Notes: generated from the letters alone by a model not told the origin. A DNA stretch of 64,000 bases from Ralstonia sp. UBA689 (GCF_002298975.1 NZ_DBMV01000046.1:37965-101964); one strand, 5' to 3'; positions 25,234 to 35,170 are shown, counted from the stretch's first letter. Numbers and translations: made by a program.

Positions 25234-27122
25234 CAGGCCACTCCACGCGTACCCATGCGCACCGGGAACCGGGCCAGGCACCCTCGTTGCATCGAGTGCA
25301 GCTCCGTCTGCGTGAAGGTATTGATTGAGACATGGCGCGAGAGGTAGTGCTCGATGATCAAGCCAAAGAGATAGGGGCTGATGCCAGAGAATCCCGTCTC
25401 GTCGACAGTCAAGGTGCATTCGATTCCGCGGCCGAATACCAGCGGGCCGGAGCCCGGGAGTTTGCGCGTGACTGGGCGGGTCTTGACGCCGACCACGCCT
25501 TCGATCTGGCGCCGATGGTCGCTGTCGTCGTTAGAGAGAAACAGCCGCAGCAGGTCGCGCAGCCCCTGGCCGCCCGCCCGGTGATCGAGCTCGTCGAGCG
25601 GGAGGTAATTGAAATTGAGTTGTCGGATGAGCCTCCAAGCCATCTCACGCTCGGCGTAGGGCGCCTGCGGTGCGCTTGGGGGCCGGATCAGACCGACGCT
25701 CTCGAGCGGGGCCGACTGTGCGATGGTCAGGTCGCTTACGCCGTCGCGCGGCACGAGGTTAGGCAGGTCGCGATTGGTCACGAGCGCATCGACGGACAGG
25801 TAGCGGATTGTCTCCCGATAGGGGGCTTCGTGCTGATCGACGAGCGAGATGAATACTTCGGTGCCGATGTAGGGCGTGCGCGTACCGTAGCGCCGCGCAG
25901 AGTCGGAAAGAAGGCGCCGCTCTCGGCGTGTTGAGAAATATCGCCCGTGGTTGCCTTCGTCGTTGTTGAGCGTCTCATAAAGCGGACGGAATTCCTGCTC
26001 GGCCGAGGTGGCGGCGACTTGGCCGTGGATCTTCTCGATCGAGAACACCTCATAGTCGAGCGGCGCCAATCGCGCGGGCACGATGCGATGTTCGGTTTTC
26101 GCACTCGACAACTCGACTTGGTCGGTGTGCTTGGGGAACAGGTTGATGACCGGTGTGCAGAACAGAGCGAAGCGCGAGGCATCGACCAGGTTGGCCAACT
26201 GCTCGACCGGCCGATTCAACAGCACGACAATCTCGACCTGCGCCGTATTGATGCGCCGCAGACCCTCCTGCAAACCGGTCAGCGCGAAGAAGTAGAACCG
26301 CGCCGGACAGGCGAAGTATTCGTGCAGCAGGTTGTGTCCGTGGAACTTGGACCAGGACAGCGGCAGCAATCCCTGATCAATGCCAAGCCCCTCGTGTTCG
26401 ACCGGGCGCGTGGTCACGGCCGAAAACGGCGTGCCCGCACTGCCGAAGCCGCCAGGCGTGCCGATCAGGGATGCCACGCTGGCGGTATGCAGCAGCTCGA
26501 ACAGGTGGGATGCCACCTGCTCATCACCGGCCAAGTAGATGGGGAGGCGATCCAGTCCCTGCAGGTCGGCGATGGGGATGTTGCTGGTGGTGCGCAGCCG
26601 CAGCCGCAAGGCCCCGCGCACGGTGGTGCTGGGCCCGACGTACCTGTCAAGTGCCGGAATATCGGGCGGCACGCCAGTCAGACGCGCCTCGACAATCTCA
26701 AGCGGATACAGGGTGACGTGCTGGCCGCTGCGAAACTGACAGGCGGTTTTTTCGCCATCGGGCACGCGAGCGTTGAAAGTCGTGCCGCGCTCGATCCGGA
26801 AGCCCTGGGCGAGGCTGCCTTCGGAGCGGCTCGGATACAACCGCGCGACAGCCATCGACGGCGTGGGCGCCACGTAGTTCGGATACAGGACTTCCAGCAG
26901 GCGGCCCGTGAAGCGCGGAAACTCGGCATCAAGCTTGATCTGCATGCGCGCCGCCATGAAGGAGAACGACTCGATCAGTCGCTCGACGTAGGGATCGGCG
27001 ACTTCACCGGCCTGCATGCCCAGCCGCCGTGCAACCTTGGGGTGGGCCTGCGCGAACTCGCTGGCGAGCTCGCGCATGTAGATCAATTCCTGGTTGTAAT
27101 AGTCGAGCAGTCTTGGATCCAT
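25233..27122 (-). CDS. tssF: T6SS baseplate protein TssF
   Basis: A 629-residue baseplate protein, the usual size for TssF. The start MDPRLLDYYNQELIYMRELA and the block FAQAHPKVARRLGM with DPYVERLIESFSFMAAR are diagnostic, as is the central EHEGLGIDQGLLPLSWSKFH region. Two TssF molecules wrap TssG in each wedge and contact VgrG and Hcp. It lies 36 bp downstream of tssE. Confidence 0.95.
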   Translation of the reverse strand: MDPRLLDYYNQELIYMRELASEFAQAHPKVARRLGMQAGEVADPYVERLIESFSFMAARMQIKLDAEFPRFTGRLLEVLYPNYVAPTPSMAVARLYPSRSEGSLAQGFRIERGTTFNARVPDGEKTACQFRSGQHVTLYPLEIVEARLTGVPPDIPALDRYVGPSTTVRGALRLRLRTTSNIPIADLQGLDRLPIYLAGDEQVASHLFELLHTASVASLIGTPGGFGSAGTPFSAVTTRPVEHEGLGIDQGLLPLSWSKFHGHNLLHEYFACPARFYFFALTGLQEGLRRINTAQVEIVVLLNRPVEQLANLVDASRFALFCTPVINLFPKHTDQVELSSAKTEHRIVPARLAPLDYEVFSIEKIHGQVAATSAEQEFRPLYETLNNDEGNHGRYFSTRRERRLLSDSARRYGTRTPYIGTEVFISLVDQHEAPYRETIRYLSVDALVTNRDLPNLVPRDGVSDLTIAQSAPLESVGLIRPPSAPQAPYAEREMAWRLIRQLNFNYLPLDELDHRAGGQGLRDLLRLFLSNDDSDHRRQIEGVVGVKTRPVTRKLPGSGPLVFGRGIECTLTVDETGFSGISPYLFGLIIEHYLSRHVSINTFTQTELHSMQRGCLARFPVRMGTRGVA

Positions 27123-27158
27123 AAATGGCGGAGGCGATGGTCTTGGGGCGGCGGCAAC

Positions 27159-27725
27159 TCAGCCTGCGCGCATGCCGGTGACATTGACTTGGCTGGTTTC
27201 GAGATCGAGCGAGCTTTGCACCATGAATTCCAGCGGATACGGGTCCATGCGAACCATGCCGCGAACCTCGAAAAGCAGCACGTTGTGTGGCTCAGCCCGA
27301 TCGGGTGGGGCCAGCGGCGAGACGGTAAGCGAGTCGGGAATCAGGCGCGGCTCGAACTCGCTGATCGCGCGGCGGATAATCCGCTCGACATCGGCCCATT
27401 TGCGTGAAGCCATGAAGGTCCCGGCCAGGGGGGGTACCCCAAAATTCACCGTTGATGCGGCTGCTTCAGGGTAGCGCTGCCGGTCGATCTGGTCTTCGAT
27501 GTTGGTCGTGTTGAGTAGGAAGGCCAAGTCGCGCTGGACGATGTCGCGCATCTGTGCGCGCGTCATGGCGTATTCGCCAGGCGCTTCGCTCAGGCGTTGG
27601 GGAGCATCGTCGCGCAGGCGGTCCAGCAGCGTTGGCAGCAGATGCGTGCTGGCACGGCGTGGCGCCGGCGCGGTGTTTGCGCCGGACCGGGCACGATCAG
27701 GTCGGTTCTTGTCAGCGCTGCTCAT
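27159..27725 (-). CDS. tssE: T6SS baseplate protein TssE (gp25-like)
   Basis: A 188-residue gp25-like baseplate protein that starts sheath assembly. The lysozyme-related gp25 core covers about residues 45-170: LLPTLLDRLRDD, RDIVQRDLAFLLNTTNIEDQ, STVNFGVPPLAGTF, then IIRRAISEFEPRLIPDSLTV. The ATG at 27725 overlaps the tagJ stop. There are about 40 extra N-terminal residues, rich in Arg and Ala, that look disordered. Confidence 0.92.
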   Translation of the reverse strand: MSSADKNRPDRARSGANTAPAPRRASTHLLPTLLDRLRDDAPQRLSEAPGEYAMTRAQMRDIVQRDLAFLLNTTNIEDQIDRQRYPEAAASTVNFGVPPLAGTFMASRKWADVERIIRRAISEFEPRLIPDSLTVSPLAPPDRAEPHNVLLFEVRGMVRMDPYPLEFMVQSSLDLETSQVNVTGMRAG

Positions 27726-28609
27726 TGCCCGTCTCCTGTGATTGAGGGGCGTGTTGCCGCACCTGTGCCGACGGTGCAGGTGTTCAATTCGAACAACCCG
27801 TAATCTCCAGCGTCGGTTGTCCACGTCTTGCGCCCCGCAGCGATTACGGTCGCGCGACCGGCATCGCGCCAGATGGTTTGATTGCCAAGGCAGATCGCAT
27901 CGCTGTGGTCGCCTGTCTCGGCGTTCGCTTCGGTCTGCGGATAGCGCACGGGTGCGAATCCGCGCAGCGCACTGCCATCGGCCAGCGTGAGCGAGCAGGG
28001 CGCCCAAACCAGGTCGATGAGGGTGGACGGCGTTGCAATGTCCCACGCGGCGAGATCGGAGAGGGGGAGCCACCGGTATCGGCCAGCCGTGATGAGCTCA
28101 AATACCGGACCCAGTCGTGAGTCGCTGTCGGTAATCCACTCGAACGTGCCGAGCGTGTGGTGCCCGGCAACCATGGGGGCGGCGTCGAGGGCGCCCTCCC
28201 GTGCGTCGTTCGCAGCATCCGTCTCGCCGGCTGCAGCCAGGCGCAGGGCCTCAAGCAGTCCTTCCATCCACGCTGGGGTGTCGAACACAAGCCCTGGGCG
28301 TTCCTGGCCATTCAACACGCGGTTGCGCCAGTGCTCTGCGCGGATCAAATCACGATAGGCCTGCACCAGCGCGGTTTGCTGGGGATGCAATCGTCCCCAG
28401 ACCTGCAGTTGCACGATCGCGCGTGTCCACTGGCCCATCACGCACAGCAGTTCGAACAGCGCCCAGCGGTGCTCATGTTGGGTCGGCTTGCTACGCACAA
28501 GCGCCTCCAGATCAGCAAGACGTTCTGCGAGCGGCATGCGAAGCGAAGTCGGCAGCGTTGCCGCCGGCGATTGCGTGTCGGCAGGTTGTTGGTTGGCTGG
28601 GGTGGTCAT
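27722..28609 (-). CDS. tagJ: T6SS accessory protein TagJ (ImpE family)
   Basis: A 295-residue ImpE/TagJ protein. The N-terminal half is TPR-like (LADLEALVRSKPTQHEHRWA, LFELLCVMGQWTRAIVQLQV). The C-terminal half carries the SciE-type domain with RLGPVFELITAGRYRWLPLS. TagJ binds the N-terminus of the sheath protein TssB in some systems and may assist ClpV disassembly. It overlaps tssE at its 3' end and tagK at its 5' end. Phylogenetically, tagJ marks particular T6SS groups, including many Burkholderiaceae. Confidence 0.9.
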   Translation of the reverse strand: MTTPANQQPADTQSPAATLPTSLRMPLAERLADLEALVRSKPTQHEHRWALFELLCVMGQWTRAIVQLQVWGRLHPQQTALVQAYRDLIRAEHWRNRVLNGQERPGLVFDTPAWMEGLLEALRLAAAGETDAANDAREGALDAAPMVAGHHTLGTFEWITDSDSRLGPVFELITAGRYRWLPLSDLAAWDIATPSTLIDLVWAPCSLTLADGSALRGFAPVRYPQTEANAETGDHSDAICLGNQTIWRDAGRATVIAAGRKTWTTDAGDYGLFELNTCTVGTGAATRPSITGDGQ

Positions 28610-29220
28610 GGCGTCTGATGGGGGCCAAGCAGTTCTGGCGCGTTAAGCGGGCTGTCTACCGTAAGCACCTGGTGTTCGCGGCGAGTCAACTCGGGCGGCA
28701 GCGAAGCCGGGCCGCGTGCGAGGCTCGCCTGGTAGGCAGCCGGGGCGAACAGGCGCAGGATCTCGGGTGCCGGCTCAAGCGCGAATTCAGTTTGGTTGCT
28801 GCCTTGCGTGCTCAGGGGGCCGAACACCTCGTCGAGCGTGCGCTCTCCGCTGATCAGCGTCTCGATGGAGGTGCCAGCGTTCGTAGATGGCCGATCAGCG
28901 GTTGCGTCGTCAGCGTAGACAGATGAGTCATTCGTCTGCGTCCTGTCCCACGGTTGGGCGGCCGGCGCCCGCGGATTCAGAAGGGCTTGCCAATACTGCG
29001 AGTGCAGTAGCTGCGCGATGTCGGCTTCTGCGCCGGTCTCGCCGTCAGCATGTGGCGTTGATCTGACGTGTGCAAGCGCACCAGCGTCCAGCTTGGCCGA
29101 CGGGCCGATCAGCCCAAGCACTGCGTTCTCAACAGGCTGGTCGCTGTGCGAGCGTTCCGGATCAATCTGCAACCCGGCTACGACAGAGGCACGAGGCTTA
29201 TCTAAAGTCGAATCAGTCAT
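28606..29220 (-). CDS. tagK: T6SS-associated TagK-domain protein
   Basis: A 204-residue protein, or 222 residues if the ATG at 29274 is used; no clear ribosome binding site decides. The conserved core is C-terminal: SIETLISGERTLDEVFGPL, then PAPEILRLFAPAAYQASLAR and LPPELTRREHQVLTVDSPL. This matches my recollection of the TagK proteins of Burkholderiaceae T6SS clusters, whose function is not established. The first 100 residues are low-complexity and variable. It is the first gene of the minus arm and overlaps tagJ by 4 bp. Confidence 0.75.
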   Translation of the reverse strand: MTDSTLDKPRASVVAGLQIDPERSHSDQPVENAVLGLIGPSAKLDAGALAHVRSTPHADGETGAEADIAQLLHSQYWQALLNPRAPAAQPWDRTQTNDSSVYADDATADRPSTNAGTSIETLISGERTLDEVFGPLSTQGSNQTEFALEPAPEILRLFAPAAYQASLARGPASLPPELTRREHQVLTVDSPLNAPELLGPHQTP

Positions 29221-29274
29221 AGCTGGTTCCAGGGCGCCCGAATGCATTTTTTTAGACGTTCGAAACGGGACCAT

Positions 29275-29740
29275 GTGAAGCCGTCATTGAAATGGTTTGG
29301 CATTTTAAGCGCGATTTGCCGCAATTCGCGTTGTGTTGAGGACAAAATTCAATATTAGGGGGTTGCGGCAAAAAAATGGCACCAAATTGCAAACGAAATG
29401 AAAACAAAAGATGTTAAATGTTTCTAAATAATCATCGTGCAGGGCTGGTTGTTGAGTGTATGCAAACGAAGCATCTGATTGGGTTTGTGGTCGAAAGAAG
29501 TGAATCTAAGATCAGAATTCAATTCAAGTTAATATCCAACAAATGTTACAAAAAAAGGGGAACGCGTTGACGGGTGAAAAGTGCAGGCTGTATCCTTTGC
29601 TAAATCGTATTTTTTCTTTAAAAATATATAGAGTAATTTATATATTATTGGCCCTATTTGATTGGTTAATTGGTGGTTTCACTATTTGATCTTTCAGTGT
29701 AGAAAAAGTCAGTTGGCGATCCATAGCATTCCTGCACGTC
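29275..29740. promoter_or_regulatory. AT-rich divergent control region of the two T6SS arms
   Basis: This 466-bp stretch is visibly AT-rich against its GC-rich surroundings, with A- and T-tracts (for example around 29370, 29550 and 29610-29660) and no coding frame. It separates the minus arm (tagK onward) from the plus arm (clpV onward), so it must contain both promoters. AT-rich curved DNA of this kind is typical of regions silenced by H-NS-like proteins (inference). One good sigma70-like promoter points to clpV. Confidence 0.7.
29567..29596 (+). promoter_or_regulatory. Candidate sigma70 promoter for clpV
   Basis: TTGACG (29567-29572) and TATCCT (29591-29596) are separated by 18 bp, 145 bp before the clpV ATG. 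The -35 is near consensus and the -10 has four of six matches. The long leader downstream is AT-rich. Confidence 0.4.
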
Positions 29741-32452
29741 ATGGCAATTCCGCGTCAAGCTCTGTTCGGAAAGCTTGGCTCGACGCTGTACCGAAGCGTT
29801 GAGTCGGCGACTAGTTTTTGCAAGCTGCGAGGTAACCCGTATGTCGAACTGGTGCACTGGTTGCACCAGCTGCTGCAGTTGCCCGACAGCGATCTGCATC
29901 GGATCGTCCGGCACGCGGGCATCGACCGCGAGGCGCTGGATCGCGACATGGCCCGCGCGCTCGCTGCGTTGCCTGCGGGGGCGAGTTCAATCAGCGATTT
30001 TTCCTGGCACCTGGAATCTGCCATCGAGCACGCTTGGGTGCTGGCAACGCTGACTTGGGGCGACTCGCGCGTGCGCGGGGCATGGCTGATTGAAGCGCTC
30101 GTCAAAACGGCGGAGTTGCGCCGCGTGCTGCTCTCCATCTCGCCTGCCTTTGGCAGGATTCCCGTCGACGATCTGGCACAGACGCTGCCGGCATGGATTG
30201 AGGGCTCGCCGGAGGGGGCGGATCTGCCCTATGACGGCAGCAATTTCGCGAGCGCAGTTCCCGGTGAAGCCTCCGGCGCCATGCCGGCCACGGCTACGGG
30301 CTCGACAATCGAGCAGTTCTGCACGGATCTCACTGAGCAGGCCAGGGACGGCCGGATCGACCCGGTGATTGGCCGCGAGCTCGAGATTCGCACCATGATC
30401 GACGTGCTGCTGCGCCGCCGTCAGAACAACCCGCTGCTGACCGGCGAAGCGGGCGTTGGCAAGACCGCAGTGGTCGAGGGGCTGGCGCTTGCGATCGCGC
30501 AAGGAACCGTGCCACCCAAGCTTGCGAATGTGCGGCTGATGAGTCTGGACGTCGGGGCGCTGCTGGCCGGTGCCAGCATGAAGGGCGAGTTCGAGGCGCG
30601 CATCAAGGGGGTTCTGGAGGCTGCCGCGAAGTCCCCGGTCCCTATCATTCTGTTTATCGACGAAATCCACACGTTGATCGGCGCGGGTGGCCAGGCTGGA
30701 ACGGGCGACGCGGCCAACCTGCTCAAGCCAGCGCTTGCGCGCGGCACCATCCGCACCATCGGTGCGACGACGTGGGCTGAGTACAAGCGGCACATTGAGA
30801 AGGACCCCGCGCTGACGCGGCGTTTTCAGGTTCTCCAGGTGCCGGAGCCGAGCGAAGCCGCTGCCACTGATATGGTGCGGGGCCTCGCGCATACGTTTTC
30901 CGAACACCACGGCGTGGCTGTGCTCGACGAAGCCATCCGCGCAGCCGTCACGCTTTCACACCGCTACATTCCCTCGCGTCAATTGCCTGACAAGGCGATC
31001 AGTCTGCTCGACACGGCCTGCGCCAGGGTTGCGCTCTCCCAGCACGCCGCTCCCCGAGAGCTCGATAGCGTGCGTGAACGCCTTGCGGCGGCCAGCACGG
31101 AACGCGATCTGCTGGCCGAGGAGAACCGCATTGGCATGAATGCCGACCAACGGTTCACTGCCGCTTGCGAACGCATTGATGCGTTGGAGCGCGAAGCGCA
31201 GCGGCTGGAGGCCCAGTGGCAAAAGCAGACGGCGGCCGCCACCGCACTGCTCGAAGCCCGACACGCGGCTCGGGCCGACGAGGGCGATGCGGCGGAGGTG
31301 CCCGTGGACGCGCTTCGCATGTTGGAGCGCCAGCTTGCTGTGCTGCAATCCGAACAGGCGCTGGTCTTTCCGGAGGTCAACGAGGCGATTGTGGCCTCGA
31401 TCGTGTCGGACTGGACCGGCATTCCCGTCGGGCGCATGGTGACTGATGAGATCAGCGCGGTTCGCCGTTTGCCTCAGATGCTTGGCGAGCGCGTGGTGGG
31501 CCAATCCGAGGCACTGCGCCAGATCGGCGAGCGCGTGCAGACCGCGCGCGCGGGTTTGTCTGACCCGAAGAAGCCGCTGGGCGTATTTCTGCTGGCGGGG
31601 CCTTCGGGGGTGGGCAAGACAGAAACAGCGCTGGCGCTGGCCGAGGCGCTCTATGGTGGCGAACAGAACCTGATCACCATCAACATGAGCGAGTATCAGG
31701 AATCCCACACGGTGTCCGGGCTCAAGGGAGCGCCGCCGGGCTACGTGGGTTACGGCGAGGGCGGCGTCCTGACAGAAGCAGTGCGCCGCAGGCCGTACTC
31801 GGTGGTGCTGCTCGACGAGATTGAGAAAGCGCATCGCGATGTGCACGAAATGTTCTTCCAGGTGTTCGACAAGGGCTACATGGAAGACGGCGACGGCCGC
31901 CACATTGATTTCCGCAACACGACGATCCTGCTCACGAGCAATGAGGGTGCCGACCTGATCGCTAGCCTCTGCGCCGACACGGCGTTGGCTCCCGATGCGA
32001 AGGGCCTGTCCGAGGCGATTGCTCCTGAGTTGCTCAAGGCGTTTCCGGCGGCGTTTCTCGGTCGCGTCACCGTGGTGCCGTATCGGCCGCTACAGGACAC
32101 GTCACTTGCCAGCATCGTGTGCCTGCACCTGGGCCGCGTGGTCAAGCGCATGGCCGATGTGCACGAAATTGCGCTGACTTTTGACAACGCTGTCGTCGAC
32201 TACATCGTGGGCCACTGCCTGGTTCAGGAAACCGGCGCCCGTGTGCTCATTGGCTTTATCGAGCAGCACATCCTGCCGCGCCTGTCGGAGCTGTGGCTCG
32301 ATGCGTTTGCCCAGAAGCAGCCGCTTGAGCGCATTCACATCGACGTTGGCGACGCTGGTGGCCAACCGGCAGGTTCGCCGGAGCAGGCGCTCATGTTTGT
32401 CCCGGGCTTCGCCGACACGGCACAGGATTTACCGCAACCCCGGCGAGCCTGA
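29741..32452 (+). CDS. clpV: T6SS ATPase ClpV (TssH)
   Basis: A 903-residue AAA+ unfoldase that disassembles contracted TssBC sheaths for reuse. It has an N-terminal domain (1-160), AAA1 with Walker A GEAGVGKT at 235-242 and IILFIDEIHTLIGAGG, a coiled-coil middle region (about 480-560), and AAA2 with Walker A GPSGVGKT and VVLLDEIEKAH. The N-terminus (LFGKLGSTLYRSVESATSFC) differs from the housekeeping ClpB. It is the first gene of the plus arm, behind the AT-rich region. Confidence 0.96.
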   Translation: MAIPRQALFGKLGSTLYRSVESATSFCKLRGNPYVELVHWLHQLLQLPDSDLHRIVRHAGIDREALDRDMARALAALPAGASSISDFSWHLESAIEHAWVLATLTWGDSRVRGAWLIEALVKTAELRRVLLSISPAFGRIPVDDLAQTLPAWIEGSPEGADLPYDGSNFASAVPGEASGAMPATATGSTIEQFCTDLTEQARDGRIDPVIGRELEIRTMIDVLLRRRQNNPLLTGEAGVGKTAVVEGLALAIAQGTVPPKLANVRLMSLDVGALLAGASMKGEFEARIKGVLEAAAKSPVPIILFIDEIHTLIGAGGQAGTGDAANLLKPALARGTIRTIGATTWAEYKRHIEKDPALTRRFQVLQVPEPSEAAATDMVRGLAHTFSEHHGVAVLDEAIRAAVTLSHRYIPSRQLPDKAISLLDTACARVALSQHAAPRELDSVRERLAAASTERDLLAEENRIGMNADQRFTAACERIDALEREAQRLEAQWQKQTAAATALLEARHAARADEGDAAEVPVDALRMLERQLAVLQSEQALVFPEVNEAIVASIVSDWTGIPVGRMVTDEISAVRRLPQMLGERVVGQSEALRQIGERVQTARAGLSDPKKPLGVFLLAGPSGVGKTETALALAEALYGGEQNLITINMSEYQESHTVSGLKGAPPGYVGYGEGGVLTEAVRRRPYSVVLLDEIEKAHRDVHEMFFQVFDKGYMEDGDGRHIDFRNTTILLTSNEGADLIASLCADTALAPDAKGLSEAIAPELLKAFPAAFLGRVTVVPYRPLQDTSLASIVCLHLGRVVKRMADVHEIALTFDNAVVDYIVGHCLVQETGARVLIGFIEQHILPRLSELWLDAFAQKQPLERIHIDVGDAGGQPAGSPEQALMFVPGFADTAQDLPQPRRA

Positions 32453-32495
32453 CCGATCCTCGCAGGCTTTCCTTTTTCCACTCCACGGAGTCTTT

Positions 32496-33026
32496 ATGTC
32501 CGCATCCAGCAGTTCGCAGAAATTCATCGCGCGCAACCGTGCGCCGCGCGTACAGATCGAGTACGACGTCGAGGTTTACGGCTCGGAAAAAAAGGTCGAA
32601 CTGCCGTTCGTGATGGGGGTGCTGGCAGATCTGTCTGGCAAGCCCGTGGAGCCGCTGCCGCCCGTTGCTGACCGTAGCTTTCTGGATATCGACGTGGACA
32701 ACTTCGATGAGCGTATGAAGGCCATCAAGCCGCGCGTCGCGCTCGCAGTGCCCAACACGCTCACGGGCGAGGGCCAGATGATGGTCGACATGACCTTCGA
32801 GAGCATCGAGGATTTTTCGCCGGCCGCCATTGCCCGCAAGGTGGAACCGCTGCGCCAGTTGCTCGAAGCGCGCACCCAGCTCGCGAACCTGCAGACCTAT
32901 ATGGATGGCAAGGCCGGCGCCGAATCGCTCGTCAACCAACTGCTGCAGGACCCGGCGCTGCTCAAGTCGCTTGCTGCTGCACCCAAGCCGGAGCAGCAAG
33001 CCGCTGACGGCGAAGCGACCGCCTGA
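32496..33026 (+). CDS. tssB: T6SS sheath protein TssB
   Basis: A 176-residue small sheath subunit. Diagnostic stretches are QKFIARNRAPRVQIEYDVEV, KKVELPFVMGVLADLSG and FLDIDVDNFDERMKAIKPRV, then LLEARTQLANLQTYMDGK in the C-terminal helix that packs with TssC. ACGGAG lies 7-12 bases before the ATG, which selects 32496 over much longer open-frame starts. It is 32 bp ahead of tssC. Confidence 0.95.
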   Translation: MSASSSSQKFIARNRAPRVQIEYDVEVYGSEKKVELPFVMGVLADLSGKPVEPLPPVADRSFLDIDVDNFDERMKAIKPRVALAVPNTLTGEGQMMVDMTFESIEDFSPAAIARKVEPLRQLLEARTQLANLQTYMDGKAGAESLVNQLLQDPALLKSLAAAPKPEQQAADGEATA

Positions 33027-33058
33027 GCGCAACAGCCAATACCCCAGGAGCACAGACT

Positions 33059-34555
33059 ATGGCAAAACAACAGGCTCAAGCCGCTCAAGTCCAAGACGCG
33101 CGGACGACCACCGATTTCTCGCAACTGCTGGCGCAGGAATTCCGGCCAAAGACCGAGCAAGCCCGCGAGGCGGTCGTGTATGCGGTGCAAACGCTTGCCG
33201 AGCAGGCGCTCAAGCAGTCCGCCACGATCAGCGACGATGCCTACAAGAGCATCGCCGCCATCATCGCGCAGATTGATCACAAGCTCTCCGAGCAGATCAA
33301 CCTGATCCTGCACCATGAGGATTACCAGAAGCTGGAGTCGGCTTGGCGCGGCCTGCACCACCTCGTCTCCAACACCGAAACCGACGAGCGCCTGAAGATC
33401 CGCTTCATGGACGTCTCCAAGGACGAGCTGCGTCGCACCATGCGCCGCTACAAGGGCCAGGCGTGGGACCAAAGCCCGCTGTTCAAGCAGATCTACGAAG
33501 AAGAGTACGGCCAGCTTGGCGGGGAGCCGTATGGATGCCTGGTGGCGGACTACTACTTTGACCACACGCCGCCCGATGTCGACCTGCTTGGCTCGATCGC
33601 CAAGGTTGCGGCTGCGGCCCACACACCGTTCGTCTCCGGTGCCGCGCCGTCGGTTCTGCAAATGGAATCTTGGCAAGAGCTTGCCAACCCACGTGATCTG
33701 ACCAAGATCTTTACGCAGAACCTCGAATACGCCTCGTGGAACTCGCTGCGCAATACCGAGGATGCCCGTTACGTGGGTCTCGCCATGCCGCGCTTCCTGG
33801 CGCGTCTGCCGTATGGCGCCCAGACCAACCCGGTCGACGAGTTCGACTTCGAGGAGGATACCTCCGGCTCTGATCACCGCCGCTATGCCTGGGCGAATGC
33901 CGCCTACGCGATGGGCGTCAACATCAACCGCTCGTTCAAGCTGTACGGCTGGTGCTCGCTGATTCGCGGTGTTGAATCGGGCGGTACGGTCGAGAACCTG
34001 CCGTGCCACACCTTCCCGACCGACGACGGCGGCGTGGATATGAAGTGCCCGACGGAGATTGCGATTTCGGACCGGCGCGAGGCGGAACTGTCGAAGAATG
34101 GCTTCATTCCGCTGATCCACCGCAAGAACACCGACCACGCGACCTTTATCGGCGCGCAGTCCCTGCAGAAGCCGGCTGAGTACCACGACCCAGACGCCAC
34201 GGCCAACGCCAACCTGTCTGCACGCCTGCCGTACCTCTTTGCGTGCTCGCGTTTTGCGCATTACCTCAAGTGCATCGTGCGCGACAAGATTGGAGCGTTC
34301 AAGGAGCGCGAGGACATGCAGCGATGGCTCAACGAATGGATCATGCGCTATGTCGACGCGGACCCGGCCAACTCGTCGCAGGAGACCAAGGCGCGCCGTC
34401 CGCTGGCGGATGCCGAGGTGCTGGTCGAGGACGTGGAGGGCAATCCTGGCTATTACCAGGCCAAGTTCTTCCTGCGTCCGCACTTCCAGCTCGAAGGCCT
34501 GACGGTCTCGCTGCGCCTGGTCGCCAAGCTGCCGTCGATCAAGGAAGCCGCCTGA
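33059..34555 (+). CDS. tssC: T6SS sheath protein TssC
   Basis: A 498-residue large sheath subunit. The blocks HHEDYQKLESAWRGLHHLVS, DQSPLFKQIYEEEYGQLGGE, YVGLAMPRFLARLPYG and VENLPCHTFPTDDGGVDMKC are invariant in TssC. Heterodimers with TssB polymerise around the Hcp tube and contract to drive it out. CAGGAG precedes the ATG. Confidence 0.97.
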   Translation: MAKQQAQAAQVQDARTTTDFSQLLAQEFRPKTEQAREAVVYAVQTLAEQALKQSATISDDAYKSIAAIIAQIDHKLSEQINLILHHEDYQKLESAWRGLHHLVSNTETDERLKIRFMDVSKDELRRTMRRYKGQAWDQSPLFKQIYEEEYGQLGGEPYGCLVADYYFDHTPPDVDLLGSIAKVAAAAHTPFVSGAAPSVLQMESWQELANPRDLTKIFTQNLEYASWNSLRNTEDARYVGLAMPRFLARLPYGAQTNPVDEFDFEEDTSGSDHRRYAWANAAYAMGVNINRSFKLYGWCSLIRGVESGGTVENLPCHTFPTDDGGVDMKCPTEIAISDRREAELSKNGFIPLIHRKNTDHATFIGAQSLQKPAEYHDPDATANANLSARLPYLFACSRFAHYLKCIVRDKIGAFKEREDMQRWLNEWIMRYVDADPANSSQETKARRPLADAEVLVEDVEGNPGYYQAKFFLRPHFQLEGLTVSLRLVAKLPSIKEAA

Positions 34556-34657
34556 GCCGTATCTGGCGTCTCGTCTGGCTCGGCTTGAGTTTCGCATCGT
34601 GCGCGCCCCAAGCCGGCTGTTTGTAATACCAACCCAACCGTACCAAGGAGCAAGCAT

Positions 34658-35143
34658 ATGGCTCAGGATATTTTTCTCAAGATTGACGGCATCAATGGTG
34701 AGTCGCTGGATGACAAGCACAAGGACGAAATCGAAGTCCTGACCTGGGAATGGGAAATTCAGCAGGAGTCGAGCATGCATGCCGGCAGCGGCGGCGGCGC
34801 CGGCAAGGCAACCGTCAAGGACCTGACGTTCGAGCACGCGATCGACCGCGCCAGCCCCAACCTGATGAAGTACGCCCTGACTGGCAAGCACATCAATCAG
34901 GCTGTGCTCGTCATGCGCAAGGCCGGCGGCAATCCGCTCGAGTATCTCAAGCTCACTATGAGCGACGTGATCGTGACGCGCGTGAAGCCCGCAGGCAGCA
35001 AGCTGGATGCGGACAAGAGCCGCGAAGTGGTGTCGCTGTCGTTCTCGAAGGTTAAGCAGGAATACGTCGTGCAGAACGCGCAGGGCGGCAGTGGCGGCGC
35101 GGTGACCGCGAGCTTCGACATCAAGGGCAACAAGGAAGCCTGA
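34658..35143 (+). CDS. hcp: T6SS tube protein Hcp (TssD)
   Basis: A 161-residue Hcp whose hexameric rings stack into the inner tube and can carry effectors. The start MAQDIFLKIDGINGESLDDK, the core WEWEIQQESSMHAGSGGGAG and the end QEYVVQNAQGGSGGAVTASF are typical. AAGGAG is seven bases before the ATG. The 102-bp gap after tssC and the strong terminator after hcp fit the usual pattern of a separately abundant hcp transcript. Confidence 0.97.
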   Translation: MAQDIFLKIDGINGESLDDKHKDEIEVLTWEWEIQQESSMHAGSGGGAGKATVKDLTFEHAIDRASPNLMKYALTGKHINQAVLVMRKAGGNPLEYLKLTMSDVIVTRVKPAGSKLDADKSREVVSLSFSKVKQEYVVQNAQGGSGGAVTASFDIKGNKEA

Positions 35144-35170
35144 TCCATCAACGCTTCCGTGTGACCTGCT

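Noticed and set aside
29377..29390. sigma54-like promoter TGGCAC-N4-TTGC in the T6SS control region
   Set aside because: The spacing between the GG and GC elements is one base too short for sigma54, which tolerates little variation; left as a curiosity.
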